Assembly: GCF_019097595.1 (NCBI RefSeq)
Contig: NC_080717.1
Location: 6,541,001 to 6,605,000 of the forward strand
Reading direction: 5' to 3'
DNA: 64,000 bases
DNA from: Hemibagrus wyckioides
Taxonomy: Eukaryota > Chordata > Actinopteri > Siluriformes > Bagridae
Position numbers and translations under genes: made by a program. A model generated the notes under the pieces. That model was not told the DNA's origin. It was given only the letters and a program-made list of their open reading frames with translations, and made no database searches. Position 1 is the first letter of the stretch; each line of letters begins with the position of its first letter. Positions 24,160 to 42,109 of this stretch are shown here, piece after piece.

Positions 24160-24500
24160 AAGCATAGTTAATGCAATCTAGTCTTTTTTATATCAACTCT
24201 ACGCGGTCGGATATTAAGCTTTTGGAAGAAAACAGACCTCCCATCGCCAGAAGGCGCTCCAATAACAAGCAATAGAAAATCCCGGCTCCGGCTACTCACA
24301 TACTAGCGCACTAAGCAGTATGCCAAAATAGTACGGAGCCGTGTGTAATAAGCACTATTTAGCACACTAGTAAGCATTTTCATATAGTGACTCCATTTCC
24401 GTTTCCGGTTGCTTCGCCACCCCCCCCCCCTCCATCCTCCCAAATGTTCCGCAACATCAACATTTAGAAACTGAACACTTAAACACACTAAAGCGAGGTT
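24160..24500 (+). promoter_or_regulatory. Candidate rnf20 promoter region
   Basis: A less AT-rich stretch about 1.4 kb before the first coding exon, with an ETS-like TTTCCGGTTG near 24401 and a C-run at 24419-24430. No TATA box or clear first-exon donor is visible. It is flanked on both sides by copies of one unnamed repeat (23830-24150 and 25421-25690). Confidence 0.25.
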
Positions 24501-25420
24501 TGTATGTATAAAATGTATTTTTTATGCATTGTATTAATATGCGGATTTGAACTTTGAATTTTGTGTTAAATTATTTCCTTCGTGTGGGTTAATATCTGAT
24601 AAGAAGTCCGGCTCTTAGCCAGCGGTAACTCTCTTGCTAGATGATTTTGAAATGAATTAATTCCGTGAATAATAAATGAACTATATGAAGACATATAAAA
24701 AGAATAATTTTCCAGAAATATTCTGTGTAATAATAATAATACTACAGAGTATAGCCCACTGGAGCTCTATAGTAACGTAGCCTCTTAGTCTCGTGAAGTT
24801 AGCATTTGAAGCTAGTCCCTGATTAGCTGACGCTAGCTTCGAATTTATTTAGAAAAATAAGTAAATCAGACAGGATTAGAATAACGTTAATATATGAGGA
24901 ATAAATGTGGTTATTTATTTTACTTCTACGATTAAGAGGTGAAAAATTGTGCGTGTGTGTGTGAGAGAGACAGACAGACAGAGCTCTCTATATAAATTTT
25001 ATTTATATTTACATTCCCATTTATTGGTGTCCAGAACGTTTTATGAACGTTTGTGTTTGGTTTTCTATAAACAGTTTAATATTATAACCTATTACTTCTC
25101 CGGGTAAGTTACTGTACATAAATATGTCCATGATTTGTCGTGTTATATTTCAGAAAACGTTCCCTAACGTTCATGTAACCTTTAAATAACGTTATTTTAT
25201 AGTTACAAAGATAATAGCCCAATGTATTTGTCTTGCCATGATGTCCTGGCATGAATTGCAAAAACAGCACCTAAAAGCAACCTTGAGTATCATTTGTTAA
25301 TAACATTATAGAAGGTGTATTAAAGTTTCCGAAACAGCACTTGCTTCATTAACCATAATAGAAGATTCCCAGAATGTTATGAAATGGTTCCTGAAATGTT
25401 AACGTTAGGGAAACATACCA

Positions 25421-25690
25421 CTTCTCTACATAACACTTCTCTATTGTCAGTCCCCGACCCAGGATTCGCTGATGACGTTCCATGTTACAGCTGGCTTGGG
25501 AATGTTCAGCTATCTGGGAATCTGTGGAGTTTCTTCAACTATTTATTCATTTGCCTTCCATTTCTTTTGGGTGCAAAAGTCAATCTAGTTTATTCTCGTT
25601 CCAAGTCTCTGGAGGCAAGATGTAATAGCTGGCTTGAGAACCTTAGGGGATCCTGTCATCTATTATATAGGAGTTTATATAGGGAAACAT
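25421..25690 (+). repeat. Unnamed dispersed repeat, copy 2
   Basis: Direct-orientation homologue of 23830-24150, about 140 bp before the rnf20 start codon exon. Confidence 0.6.
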
Positions 25691-25829
25691 ACCATGTTTG
25701 CTGGGATATTACTGGTTTGACTACAAAACAAAAGCTCTATCCCAAATGCTCTATGCTTCAGTTTTGGATCTAACCAGTGTTCTTAAAATTTGTTCTATTG
25801 TGTTGCAGAGGGACAGCCGGAGTTACAGG

Positions 25830-28800
25830 ATGTCTGCTCAGAAGCGGCCGTGTGATCCCAGCAGCTCCACTGGTGCTCCCCCAGAGAAAAGGAGAGACAA
25901 AGAGGGAGGAGACGGAGGCGAGGGTCTCAGCACAGGGGCAAGCAATGCCGTGGAAACGGTCATCAAACTGGGGGGCGTGTCCAACTCGGTGAGCTATGTG
26001 GTCTCTGTGTGTGTGACGTCTGTAAAGATTTTAATTCATGGAGTCAATATAGTGAATAGTAGTAAATGGTATGGAGATATTTCTCCATGGATGAAGCAGC
26101 TCAGATGAGTGATGAAGGCTTGTCAGTCTGATATTGTTTGAGAGATGGAGACGGTTGAAGAAATGTTTGACACGTGTACACCGATCAAGCATAACATTCT
26201 GAGCAGTGAGAGGTGAAGTAACTAACACTGATTATCTCCTCATCATGGCACCTGTTAGTGGGTGGGATATATTAGGCAGCAAGTGAACAATTTCTCAAAG
26301 TTGATGTGTTAGAAGCAGGAAAAATGGACAAGCGTAAGGATTTGAGCGAGTTTGACAAAGGGCCAACTTGTGATGGCTAGACGACTGGATCAGAGCATCT
26401 CCAAAACTGCAGCTCTTGTGGGGTGTTCCTGGTCTGCAGTGGTCAGTATCTATTAAAAGTGGACCAAGGAAGGAACAGTGGTGAACCGGCGACAGGGTCA
26501 TGGACGGCCAAGGCTAATTGATGCACATGAGTAGCGAAGGCTGACCCGTGTGATCCGATCCAACAGACGAGCTACTGTTGCTCAAATTACTGAAGAAGTT
26601 AATGCTGGTTCTGATAGAAAGGTGTCAGAATACACAGTGCATGATGGGTCAGGGCTGTTTTTGCAGCAGAAGGGGGGCCAACACAATATTAGGCAGGTGG
26701 ACATAATGCTGTGCCTGATCAGTGTATGTATTTAATGGAATAATATGGTGACAAATCAAATGTACACAATTTTTTACGCTTAATGTTGTCAGTTGTGCAT
26801 AGTGTGATTTTTATTCTTTAATTTTATGCTGGTGCTACAAATCTGCTTTAGAATGCAAGTAATGAAAGTAACACCATCTGTTAATTCATGAAACATTAGA
26901 TGTACTTCTGTATAATAACAGGCAGCATGATATTTAAACTGCAGTACTGATAGTAAGGTATAGATGATACTGTTATTTACTTCTGCATGAGGAAACAAAA
27001 GAGAAATTTCTCTAGGCTGTTTGCTCCAGTTGTGTGTGGTTTCAATATTGATGTGTCTGTCTCAGTGCTTTTTCACTTGTCCTTATCCTAGAGCAGCTGG
27101 TCATCCATGAAAACATCTGCCTTTCCTCTGTTACCATTTGTCAGCGATTTTTGTTTCCTAGCTCATCTTTATTTGTCTGTCAAATGCTTTTAATTACTGC
27201 GTCTGCTTTTCTATTTTTGTGGGTCTGTCATTGATTATTTAACTATTATGTCACTGGGTGTGTGTGTGTGTTTACAGGAGGAACAGGATATTAAAGCACT
27301 GCAGATGAAAAACAGAAAGTTGGGGGAGGCCTTGGACCAAAGACAGGTACGTGTATTTATACCATATACACATAATTGTGATCACTAGGAATCCTAGATC
27401 AGTTAGGCATGTATATTCTGTCTTTCTGTTTTAAGGTTATAGAAGATGAACTGAGGGAACGAGTGGAAAGGCTCGAGACTCGCCAGGCTACCGATGATGC
27501 AAGCTTACTTATCCTTAACAGATACTGGAACCAGGTAAGTAGACTGCAAATATAATTTATCTATATTTATACCATGTCCCCAGCGACCATGGTGTCACCT
27601 TATTCCATATGCAAGATTCATGGCTTGCCAAATGAACATATTGTGTCTGCTAAAACATTAAAGGAAATCCATTGAGATTTTAAAATTTGGGATGAACCTG
27701 TGTTTTATTTATTCTGATCACATCTTTTACTGTGAAAGGCTTGATGCCTGAGGAATATCCAGGACAAAAATATCTAAACTCCTTCAGCATATATGGCATC
27801 TCTTACATTTTGTATAGATCTTGAGGTGCTCAGGCATAAGACTATGTAACTGACATAGATCAGGAAAACTTGTTCAGGCTTTGCGATAAAGCTCCTTAAT
27901 GAAAATACAATTTAAATAGAAACATAATACAGTCTGATATATTTGTAAAATTGTTGCACATTGGTGCATATTTATGAGCAAGTAACGATATGAAAAACCT
28001 TGTTAAATTTTAAATGAGCTAAAGCCCGCTTAAATGTTTCATTATTAGTAAATGTTTTGTTTTTTAATGTGCTTTATGTTCAACTTTCTTGTTGGACATT
28101 ATCTTTTAACCCGTAACAGTTTTTGTTTTAAACTCATTACTCACATAACACTCACAATTTGCATATATTTGTTAATTTGGACCCCATTCATCTTCCTCAC
28201 ACTTCTGCTTGTAGTTTGACGAGAACATGAGGTCAATTGCTCGCCGCTACGACCAGTCAGGAAGCCAGCCAGTGGACAGCCAGCCTGGTGAGGGGCGGAG
28301 CCTAAAGCCAGGGACACCGGAGCCAGATGGAGATTCTAATCAGGAGAGAGCAAAGGACAGAGGTAAATGACGGTTCAAAATCTGCACGGATAGTGATGAC
28401 ACTGCTGTCTCATGACACGGACCATGTTGTAAATGCACAACTTTTATCTTTCAGGTTCACAAGGAGAGGGAGCGAGCTCGTTTCTTGCCATGTTGGCCAG
28501 TAGTAGCACTGAGGAAATGGAGGCGGAGCTAAAGGAGAGGGTGGAGTCCAGTTGTAAACAGGCCAGTTGTGTGATAGAGATTTGCGAGAGCTTAAAGACC
28601 ACTGTAGATCAACTTAAGAAGGACTGGGATTCTGACTCAGGTGAGAGGTGCACTGTAGGATTGTTCATATTAGTGTACTGTACAGTGGTTTGTAATGTCT
28701 TTAAAAAAGCTTAGTGTCTGTTTACAGTTTGTTAAATAGTGTGTTTTCTTGGGAAAATTACATGTTACTTGTGTGTTCTTGATATTCACAGATAGTAGCC

Positions 28801-31800
28801 TTTTAGAAATCACTGCTCGCCTCAACACCTTACTGACCAACGAGAATGAACGTCTTCGTCAGCTGACAGATGACCTCAAACAAAAACATAGTCACATGAC
28901 CAGTGAGGTGAGAGAGCATTTTTGTGAGATAGAAAATTTCTGTATGTTTTGTTATTTTTCAGTCACATATTGGGCTTCTGTTCTGTGTCTATACTGATGA
29001 CAATACCAGATTTTTTAATGTTCCTAAAAAAAAAAAGAAAAGAAAAGAAATTGGCACAGTTTTGTCCATTTATGTTAATACACTTACATTGCAAAGAAGC
29101 TTAATTTGGGGAGTTCAGTTTGTGGTGTCCGAATAAAGGTCACACGTTTGGCTTCAGTTTCAAATTGTGCTATTTAACATGGCAGGAATTTGTTTACAGT
29201 TTGCATATTCATGTATATTCATTGATTATGGCATTTCTGATAAGATCAAATGTTTAGGATTGCTCATGTTAGTATTTATCTGAGCCTGTATGAAAATCAC
29301 TGAATTTTACAAATTGATGATTTTGCTTATCTGCATGTGCGGATACCTTTCAGTCTCGTTCCCTGGCGCGTGCTGCTAGTCGCGCTGATAACCGAATAAG
29401 TGAACTTCAGGTGTCGATAGAGGAACTGCAGTGGGACACGGAGAAGATCCGCCGCAGGGAAAACCGTCTCAACACACATCTAGGGGAAGTGCTTGAGAGG
29501 GTGAGTGTGTGTGTGTGGTGAATATGTCTGTTTATATGAGGTTTAAGTGTGGAGTATCTACCATGTTGCTGACGTATGTCTTTGATTTTCTTTACTTCAG
29601 CTAAATAGTAAAGGCTATAAAGTATGCGGTGAGGCTAGTAGTGTGTGTGGGACCATCACGATCAACAAGAGAAAGGTAAGTGCTTTTTTTATTTGATTTT
29701 CATAGTTTATCTATTGGTGTCCAAAGCTTTCTTTAGAAACTTGTAATAACCTTTAAGATGGTATGTAAGTAGTGTCAATTATTAGTCATTAATATGGCTT
29801 CGATTTGACTCCTTCTTGCTACCTTCTTTTCAAGTTTGAGGAGATGAACAGTGAGCTGGAGGAGAACAGAGAGTTAGCAGAGAACCGGCTTAGTGAGCTG
29901 CAGAAACTACAGCAGGACCTGCAGACAGTTGTCCAGGAGAACAACAACATGAAGGTAGACATTCATTCACATCCATAAGCTGTATTTCTGCCACAGAAAC
30001 CTTTTTAGGGACAAACTACAGTGTGTGTTATTCATGACATAATGTTGCTGGCATAGAGGAACTTTTTTGATGGTGGTGTGTATGTACGTTTCTCTCAGAT
30101 GGAGCTCATGTGCAGGGCTGAGGGGATGGTGAGAGAGACGGCAGAGTATCGGTGTCTGCAGTCCCAGTTCTCTGTGCTTTATAACGAATCTCTAGTACTG
30201 AAGGCCCAGCTAGATGAGACCAGAGCTCGTCTGAACACAACCAGAGCTGCCCGTCTTCGCCAGCTCGACCACATGGAGGTATTTGCAGTGGAAGATTTAT
30301 GGGCTTATTACTACTTATCATGGCTTTAATGGAGGCTTACTGCTAACATTTTGTCTTCATTTTGTGTGTGTTTCTCAGAATGATGAAGTGTCTCTGCAGC
30401 GCAAAGTTCGTACTGAAGTTATTCAGCTGGAAGACACCCTGGCTCAAGTGCGCAAGGAGTACGAGATGCTGAGGATTGAGTTTGAGCAAACGCTCGCCGC
30501 CAACGAGCAAGCAGGTAACACTCACTTGTATGCTCCACAGCTTGGTGTGACGTTTAACTGGCATGCCGTCCTTCAGCACTCCCAATGTGTTTTTCTAAGG
30601 TTTTGTATTTTCCCTTCTCCACAAGGTCCAATAAATCGGGAGATGCGTCACCTTATCAGCACGTTGCAGACGCACAACCAGCAGATGAAGGGAGAGGTGG
30701 TCAAATTCAAACTCCGACTCCGAGAGGCCCAGCAAGAGCTCAACCAGGTCAGGGAGACCTGCAGTCAATATAGTGTTTCCTCACACGTATATCGCATAAG
30801 AATTAGTATTCATTTAACGTGAGATTAAACGAGAGTGTGGAGGAGAGAAAGCAAATCAAGAAACAAAGAAAATAGACTTTTTCTTATTTATAATGATTTA
30901 CTTGATATCCAACATACCCAGTGCTCTATACTGTAAGAAACCCTGAACCAATCATATGTTTGTATTATAAATAAATGAAAACATTCAGGTCTTTTTTTTT
31001 TGGTCATAGCTGCGTGCCACGAAGGGTAACCCTGCTGTCCAATCACAATCAAGCACAGAGATGGAAATAAAAGAAGAACCTGCCTCCGTGTTAACGTCTG
31101 CCACATCCGATGTCGCAGTGAAAGCGGGGTCAGATAACGATTCAGCAACGCCCACTACCACTGGTAATGCTTCACTAAAAGACATTTTTGGCATTTGCTT
31201 TTCTAATACATTGTATTTGTAACTCTTCCGATATATTTATTTATATATATTTTTGCAATAATTCCATGCAGTGGACGTTTTGAGCATGTTTCGTACTGGC
31301 TTGTCTTTACATGTTCCCTCCTGGATATTAGCTCTGACCCCAGCTGGATCAGAGCAGATCACAAGGCATGTTCACTGATCAGGCATAAAATTATGACCAC
31401 CTGCCTAATATTGTCCCTTTTTGCTGCCAAAGCAGCCCTGACAAGTCGAGGCATGGACTCCACTAGATCCCTGAAGGATACTTATAGGACTTAAAGGATA
31501 CTTTTGATAGATACTGACCACTGCAGACCAGGAACACCCCAACAAGAGCTGCAGTTTTGGAGATGCTCTGATCCAGTCGTCTAACCAGCACAATTTGGCC
31601 CTTTCTCAAACTCGCTCAAATCCTTACGCTTGTCCATTTTTCCTGCTTCTAACACATCAACTTTGAGGACACTTGCTGCCTAATATACCCCACCCACTAA
31701 CAGGTGCCATGATGAGGAGATCATCAGTGTTATTCACGTCACCTCTCAGTACTCATAATGTTATGCCTGATCTGTGTATAATTTCAACAGAGGGATGTAG

Positions 31801-34239
31801 CTGAGAGAAAGGGGGCTAAAATATATTCAGCTCTTTTTTTTGTAATTGCCATTTGCCATTAAAATTCATAGCTGCTCCTTTGACATTAGAAGTGACTTGA
31901 TGGGCTTGTCACTATGGGTGTCAATTTTTTTTTTTCAGGAGTGTCAATTAAGACTGAGCCAGGAACTGAACCTGAAAGCACAGTAAAAGAAGAAGACAAG
32001 GAGAAAGACAAGGAAAAAGAGAAGGAGGAGAAGAAAGAAAAAGAGAAAGATCAGAAAGAGAGAGAGAGGTTAACTCGTGTGGCAGTAAAGGAGGAAAAGG
32101 AGAAACCGGGCACTAGCAGCAGTCAGTCGGACGACACGCCAACTGAACGCTGCGCTGTGATTGGAGGGCCAAAGAGAAAGGAAGTGGAGCAACTGAAAAT
32201 TGTCAGGGTGGAGCTTAAGTAAGTTGCGCTGATGAGCTTATTGATTACTAAAACGCAGTTGTGATTATAAATGATGTTTAGTGTTATATACTTGTTAATT
32301 ATATAGGAAGGCCCAGGAGTCTCAGAGAGAGATGAAGCTCTTGTTGGACATGTATCGCTCTGCCCCAAAAGAACAGAGGGACAAGGTGCAACTGATGGCT
32401 GCAGAGAAAAAGTTGAAAGCTGAAGTATATACAGAAAATCTCTATCACACACGAATCCATATATATTTCTAATTACAGGAAAATGAAACGTGAAGTTTGT
32501 CACTGGGTGTGTGTGTGTTTCAGGCAGAGGAACTACGTCAACGTCTGCGGGATCTGGAGGAGCGGGAGAGGAGGGAAGGAAAGAAGATGGCTGACGAGGA
32601 AGCTCTGAGAAAGATCCGCTTAGTGGAGGAACAGATCGACATCCTCAACAAGAAACTCTCCCTTGCCAAGCAGGTGTGTGTGTGGTTAATCATTTTTAAG
32701 TGTAGTTTCTGTGTATGTGTGCAGGCGTGATTGTTATTGTTATTATATGAGTAATAAAAAAAGATGCTAAACTTTGACAAAGTTGTGATCCACATAGTAA
32801 CTAGTTTCGTAAGTCCAAGCACTGTGTGTAATTAATAATTAGATGATATAAAGACATTTGTAAAACATTTTCGTTAGACAGATGATCAAAATTGTGCTAG
32901 GAAAATAAATGTCCTGCCTCTAGAGCAATCCAGTTTTTCATTAATTCGTCAGCTGTCTAACAGTATTCCAGTAGCACTGCTAATAATAGCTGGTGTATTG
33001 TGTTTTGCTCAGGAGGAGGACGCATTGCTGAGTGAGATGGACGTCACTGGACAGGCCTTTGAGGACATGCAGGAACAGAACATTCGCTTGATGCAGCAGC
33101 TCCGCGAGAAGGACGATGCCAACTTCAAGCTAATGAGCGAGCGCATTAAATCCAACCAGATCCACAAGCTCCTGAAAGAAGAAAAAGAAGAGCTGGCTGA
33201 CCAATTGCTCACACTGAAAACACAAGTGAGCGAATCTGGAAACCGTACTGGGTTCCGCTGTTGATTATATGATATATATATGGTAAAGTTTTCTCTCTGT
33301 CTCTCAGGTGGATGCTCAGCTTCAGGTTGTGAGGAAGCTAGAGGAAAAAGAGCGCCTCCTGCAGGGCACTATTAGTGCTGCAGAGAGAGAACTGGCTCTG
33401 CGTACACAAGCTCTGGACATGAACAAACGCAAGGTACACTCATCACAGTGTGTGTGTGTGTGAGACTGTGCACAAGTGTTAATGCAGACTTTTCAGGGCT
33501 TATGATATTTCTCCATTACACAAAAATGTCAGCTAAATTCTGTACACAGTTTGGAGTTTAACAAAATGCTTGTGTACCCAGTCGCAAGAGTCTGCACAGC
33601 TATCAGAGGAGTTACGTTCTCAGCTGGAAGAAGTGCAGCAGAGGCTTAAAGAGGTCCGTGAGGAGGTGATCGAGAACAGCATCTCCAGAGAGAAAGAGTC
33701 CTTCAATGCCCGCCGTGCACAGGTACACATACAGTGATCTAACAGCCATTTAGAACTGGACAGTGATGCCATAATTATTGACCAACTGAAATATACCGAA
33801 ATCAGGCAAAAAATTTATTTAGTATTTAGGAAGGAAATGGATGCGTGTGTTAACATGGATCTTTTGCTTCATTAGGAGGACATATCCAAACTGCGCAGGA
33901 AGATTGAGAAAGCCAAGAAACCTGCTGAGAGCATGCGCAACGGTGATGAGATTCTTAATGAGGAAATTAACGAATACAAGGTAAGGAATTTTTGGTTTGT
34001 GGGTGTAGTTGAGCTTTAGCACAGCTAGAGCTGACGATAACGAACGTCTCTTGTTCTTGCAGGCCCGTTTGACATGTCCATGCTGCAACTCTCGTGTAAA
34101 GGATGCTGTGCTGACAAAGTGCTTCCACGTCTTCTGCTTCGAGTGTGTGAAGACGCGTTACGATACACGCCAGAGGAAGTGCCCGAAGTGCAACGCCGCC
34201 TTCGGGGCAAACGATTTCCACCGAATCTACATCGGATAG
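25830..34239 (+). CDS. rnf20: E3 ubiquitin-protein ligase BRE1A (RNF20), 21 coding exons
   Basis: Coding exons: 25830-25988, 27278-27346, 27436-27534, 28215-28362, 28455-28640, 28792-28907, 29354-29500, 29601-29675, 29835-29954, 30099-30278, 30379-30514, 30626-30747, 31010-31163, 31939-32218, 32307-32424, 32524-32673, 33013-33225, 33308-33433, 33582-33722, 33876-33980, 34063-34239. All phases agree; 1006 aa against 975 in human. RNF20 with RNF40 monoubiquitinates histone H2B in the nucleus, linked to transcription elongation. Seen: long coiled-coil regions ([36 protein letters not shown]), a lysine/glutamate-rich linker in exon 14, and a C-terminal C3HC4 RING (CPCC at 953-956, [11 protein letters not shown]) ending HRIYIG. 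That ending and [10 protein letters not shown] favour rnf20 over rnf40. The exon holding ATG begins at acceptor 25808, so at least one noncoding exon lies upstream. Confidence 0.95.
26179..26724 (+). mobile_element. Tc1-like deleted element, copy E
   Basis: TA-flanked, 546 bp, inverted ends CACCGATCAAGCATAACATT and ATGCTGTGCCTGATCAGTG. Keeps the helix-turn-helix region in pieces, then 'acacagtgcatgatgggtca' and the 3' end. In rnf20 intron 1. Confidence 0.8.
31373..31776 (-). mobile_element. Tc1-like deleted element, copy F
   Basis: Minus orientation, about 404 bp, with degraded left end and a clear right end (ATGTTATGCCTGATCTGTG). Lacks the junction segment; a short foreign piece ('aggacttaaaggata') sits in it. 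In rnf20 intron 13. Confidence 0.7.
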
Positions 34240-34703
34240 GCTGGCTACCATCATCTTATCCCACTGAATGAGCTGATCGTTAGATATAAATGGATTTGCT
34301 GTGAAGTGCTCTGTTGTCCGTTAACGCCAGCCACCATCAGCTGAAACTCCACATTCCTTTACATTTGCTTGGTTACCAGCTGACTATGAAGCTCGCTGTT
34401 TAAGTTAATAGAAGGATAAACGCGGCATGATATCTTGCACCTATCACGACTGATCACCTCGGACCTGACCTGCTGCTTGTAGTCTGGCGACTTGCTCTTG
34501 CTCTCCATTCCACGTCAGCCAGGTTTGCTCCACCGGAACAAGGACATTAGTGATAAGCTAGAGACTTCCTCTGAAAAAGAACTGCCTGACAGGCTTCTAG
34601 TCGTTGATCTGCAGTCTTCTCAACTGATGATTGGTGTTGTGTTTTTGTACTTTTTTTTTATTTTGAAAACTGCCTAGTTATGTTGGTTGATCATTTGCAA
34701 TTC

Positions 34704-34709
34704 ATTAAA
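34704..34709 (+). terminator. rnf20 polyadenylation signal
   Basis: ATTAAA lies 465 bp after the rnf20 stop and is followed by a T/G-rich stretch, fitting a 3' UTR of about 34240-34730. Confidence 0.45.
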
Positions 34710-34789
34710 TTGCTGTCCAACTGTGCATATGATTTATTGAGTTATTTCTTTGAGCGATCTCCTTTTCAAGGGTTTAATACCCCCCCCCG

Positions 34790-34965
34790 TTGAATCTGGA
34801 GTCTATCTCAGGTACAGTAGGCTCAGTATGCCAGTCTATTGCACCATACCCCACACACAAACACACCAATCTGTCTATCCTCATGCTTTTGGAAAATGGG
34901 AGGAGGAATCTAAAAGAAACCCACATGAACATGGGAAAGCATTATACACTCCTCTTACACCTTAG
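34790..34965. repeat. Decayed dispersed repeat fragment
   Basis: 'tgcttttggaaaatgggagg' and 'aaagaaacccacatgaacatg' match the repeat type seen at 22398-22545. Confidence 0.35.
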
Positions 34966-35220
34966 ACCTCCTTAGATGACGTCTTGGACATGGTCTAAGA
35001 TGTGTGTGTGTGTGTATGCACATTTACTGAAGTGGTTGCTGTGTCTCCTAGAGCTCCTGTATTTTTTTGTCCTTCATTTGAGGACTGTGGTCCTGCTGTC
35101 ACAGATGCATCCATCGCTTATTTCTATTTCTACCTATTTTTTAAAAATCTAGTTGAAAAGTCTTCCCAGAAGAGCAGAGGTTATGTTCCCCAAGCACATA
35201 TGGTCAGTTGTCCACATTTT

Positions 35221-35753
35221 TCTGCCATAACATTATGAGCAGTGACAGGTGAAGTGAATAAGACTGATGATCTCCTCATCATGGCACCTGTTAGTGGGTG
35301 GGATATGTTAGACAGCAAGTGAACATTTTGTCCTCAAAGTTGATGTGTTAGAAGCAGGAAAAATGGGTAAGCGTAAGGATTTGAGCGAGTTTGACAAAGG
35401 ACCAAATTGTGATGGCTAGACGACTGGATCAGAGCATCTCCAAAACTGCAGCTCTTGTGGGGTGTTCCCGGTCTGCAGTGGTCAGTATCTATCAAAAGTG
35501 GTCCAAGGAAGGAACAGTGGAGAACCGGCGACAGGGTCATAGGAGGCCAAGGCTCATTGATGCATGTGGCTAGCAAAGGCTGGCCCGTGTGATCCGTTCC
35601 AACAGACGAGCTACTGTTGCTCAAACTGCTGAAGAAGTTAATGCTGGTTCTGATAGAAAGGTGTCAGAATACACAGTGCAGGACGGGTCAAGGCTGTTTT
35701 GGCAGCAAAACGGGGACCAACACAGGTTGTCATAATGTTATGCCTGATCGGTG
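35221..35753 (+). mobile_element. Tc1-like deleted element, copy G
   Basis: About 533 bp, left end eroded, right end ATGCCTGATCGGTG before TA. It has the best preserved N-terminal frame (35391-35573: [32 protein letters not shown]), ending in a stop before the second half of the DNA-binding domain. Between rnf20 and tmem109. Confidence 0.8.
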
Positions 35754-36541
35754 TATTGCTTGTTCAGTTGTTTTAATTAAACAGTTTTTTTCTCTCATCT
35801 AGTGTAAGTAAGGTTGAGAACCTAATGCTCTACTGTTCGATGGAGCTTGTGGCTGCCCTTAAATGAGGATCTCACGATTACAAATTCTCCATCTGGGACA
35901 GGTTGATGTAAATTATTGTCACAAGCAGCATCATGCATTAAATAAGAGTGTGTTTTTCTTCCTGCTCTCTGGTCCGCCTCACTCACTCCTACTGGAAGTT
36001 AAACCGGTTTAACCTGCACTGTGTTCACACTTGCCAAAAGGCGCGAGAAACTAGAAATCAGACTTCTCTTGGAAGGACAACTGAGAAATATTTCTATTTT
36101 TCTATTGCGTTTTATTTGCTATAAACTGTATTTCTCTTCCAAGAATTAAACCAAAGGATCTTTCATTTCAGCCTGCCTAATAAAGCCATTGTAAGGATTA
36201 CTCTGAAGTTATTTTCTGACTTCTAGCCTATAAAATAATAATGCTGTTAATGCAGTGCATGGATCTGCATGGATGAATCGGATCACGATATGATTTCCTG
36301 CTGGGATTTTTATTTTCTTCACTGAAACCTGAACACGCTCTGACATCGAAATCCTCCTCACTGAAATAGATCGTCTCTCCCTTGTCATCTGGATTTATTT
36401 TGGAAGGGCTGATTTATGACGCATGAAGCCTGACAGTAGAGTTTGTGGTTAGATGAAGTTACCAGGTCTGGCTGTTTCGGAAGTAGAGTTTCAGTCGATT
36501 TTATTGCTTGGTTTTATTTGCACAAGAGACTTTGTTTAAAG
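35754..36541. other. Upstream region of tmem109
   Basis: No gene seen; presumably contains the tmem109 promoter and 5' UTR. No clear TATA box or first-exon boundary is visible. Confidence 0.35.
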
Positions 36542-41216
<4,675 letters not shown>

Positions 41217-41515
41217 GTGATTAAATAAAGGGATGTGTTTAGAGGAGATGTGAATTAAATAGACATTGTAAAATAATATACAAGAATAAACAGATTTCTG
41301 GGGTTACTTTTTCAAACACTTCACAGAATCTTCACAGGTTTGCATATGTGTCTAAAATGGATTGTGGATATAGTGTGTTTTTATAAGTTTTTCAGCTCAG
41401 TAGAAAGACAACATGATTTCTACCTTTGATTGTAGATCTGAAAGAAACTGTGATGTCATCATAAAGTATTTGTTATTGTGTCATCGTGTGATTATTGTGA
41501 ATGGAAAAAAAACAC

Positions 41516-41521
41516 AATAAA
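41516..41521 (+). terminator. tmem109 polyadenylation signal
   Basis: AATAAA about 300 bp after the stop. An earlier AATAAA at 41224-41229 is a second candidate, only 8 bp past the stop codon. Confidence 0.45.
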
Positions 41522-41650
41522 CACAGTGTGGTGTGATATGAAATGGAGGCCAGTTACGTTTCCTGTAATCATGTTTGTTGTAGCGGACGTAAAAACTGCT
41601 GTTCTCTGTACCAGGTTTTTTCTCTCGCTCTTGAAATGAGCAAAACAAGA

Positions 41651-41850
41651 ATGTGATAGCTTAGTGTTTAAGGTGTTCAAGGACTACTGATCAGAAGGTT
41701 GTGAGTTCAAATCCCAGGTCCACCAAGCTGCCACTGCTAGGCCCTTGAGCAAGGCCCTTAACCCCTCAATTGCGCAGTTTTATAAATAAATGAGATAAAA
41801 TATAAGTCGCCCTGGATAGGGGTGTCTGCCAAATGCTGTAAATGTAATGT
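41651..41850 (+). repeat. tRNA-derived SINE, nearly full length
   Basis: tRNA-like head ('gcttagtgtttaaggtgttc', 'gtgagttcaaatcccaggt'), body 'gcccttgagcaaggccctta', tail 'tctgccaaatgctgtaaatg'. Just after the tmem109 3' end. Confidence 0.7.
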
Positions 41851-42109
41851 AGATGTATTATAGCAAGTGGATTTAAAGAAACCTGTGAATTGTCTTGCTG
41901 CCAAACTATGGACCAAACCAGACTTTCTGACCAATCAGATTCAAGAATTCAACAGTGCTGTGATATATATAAGACATTACAGGCAACATTATAATACTGT
42001 AAATTCTACAAAAATTTATGACTTTTGTTCAACTCGCACTGTCTATTAGATTTCTAAAACTATTTACAGACTAATTATGGTATATAGGCACTTCAGATTA
42101 ACAAAGATT

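Noticed and set aside
36443..36541. Upstream extension of the tmem109 first exon with a GTG start
   Set aside because: Nuclear genes rarely start at GTG, and the ATG at 36542 directly precedes the hydrophobic N-terminus expected for the family.
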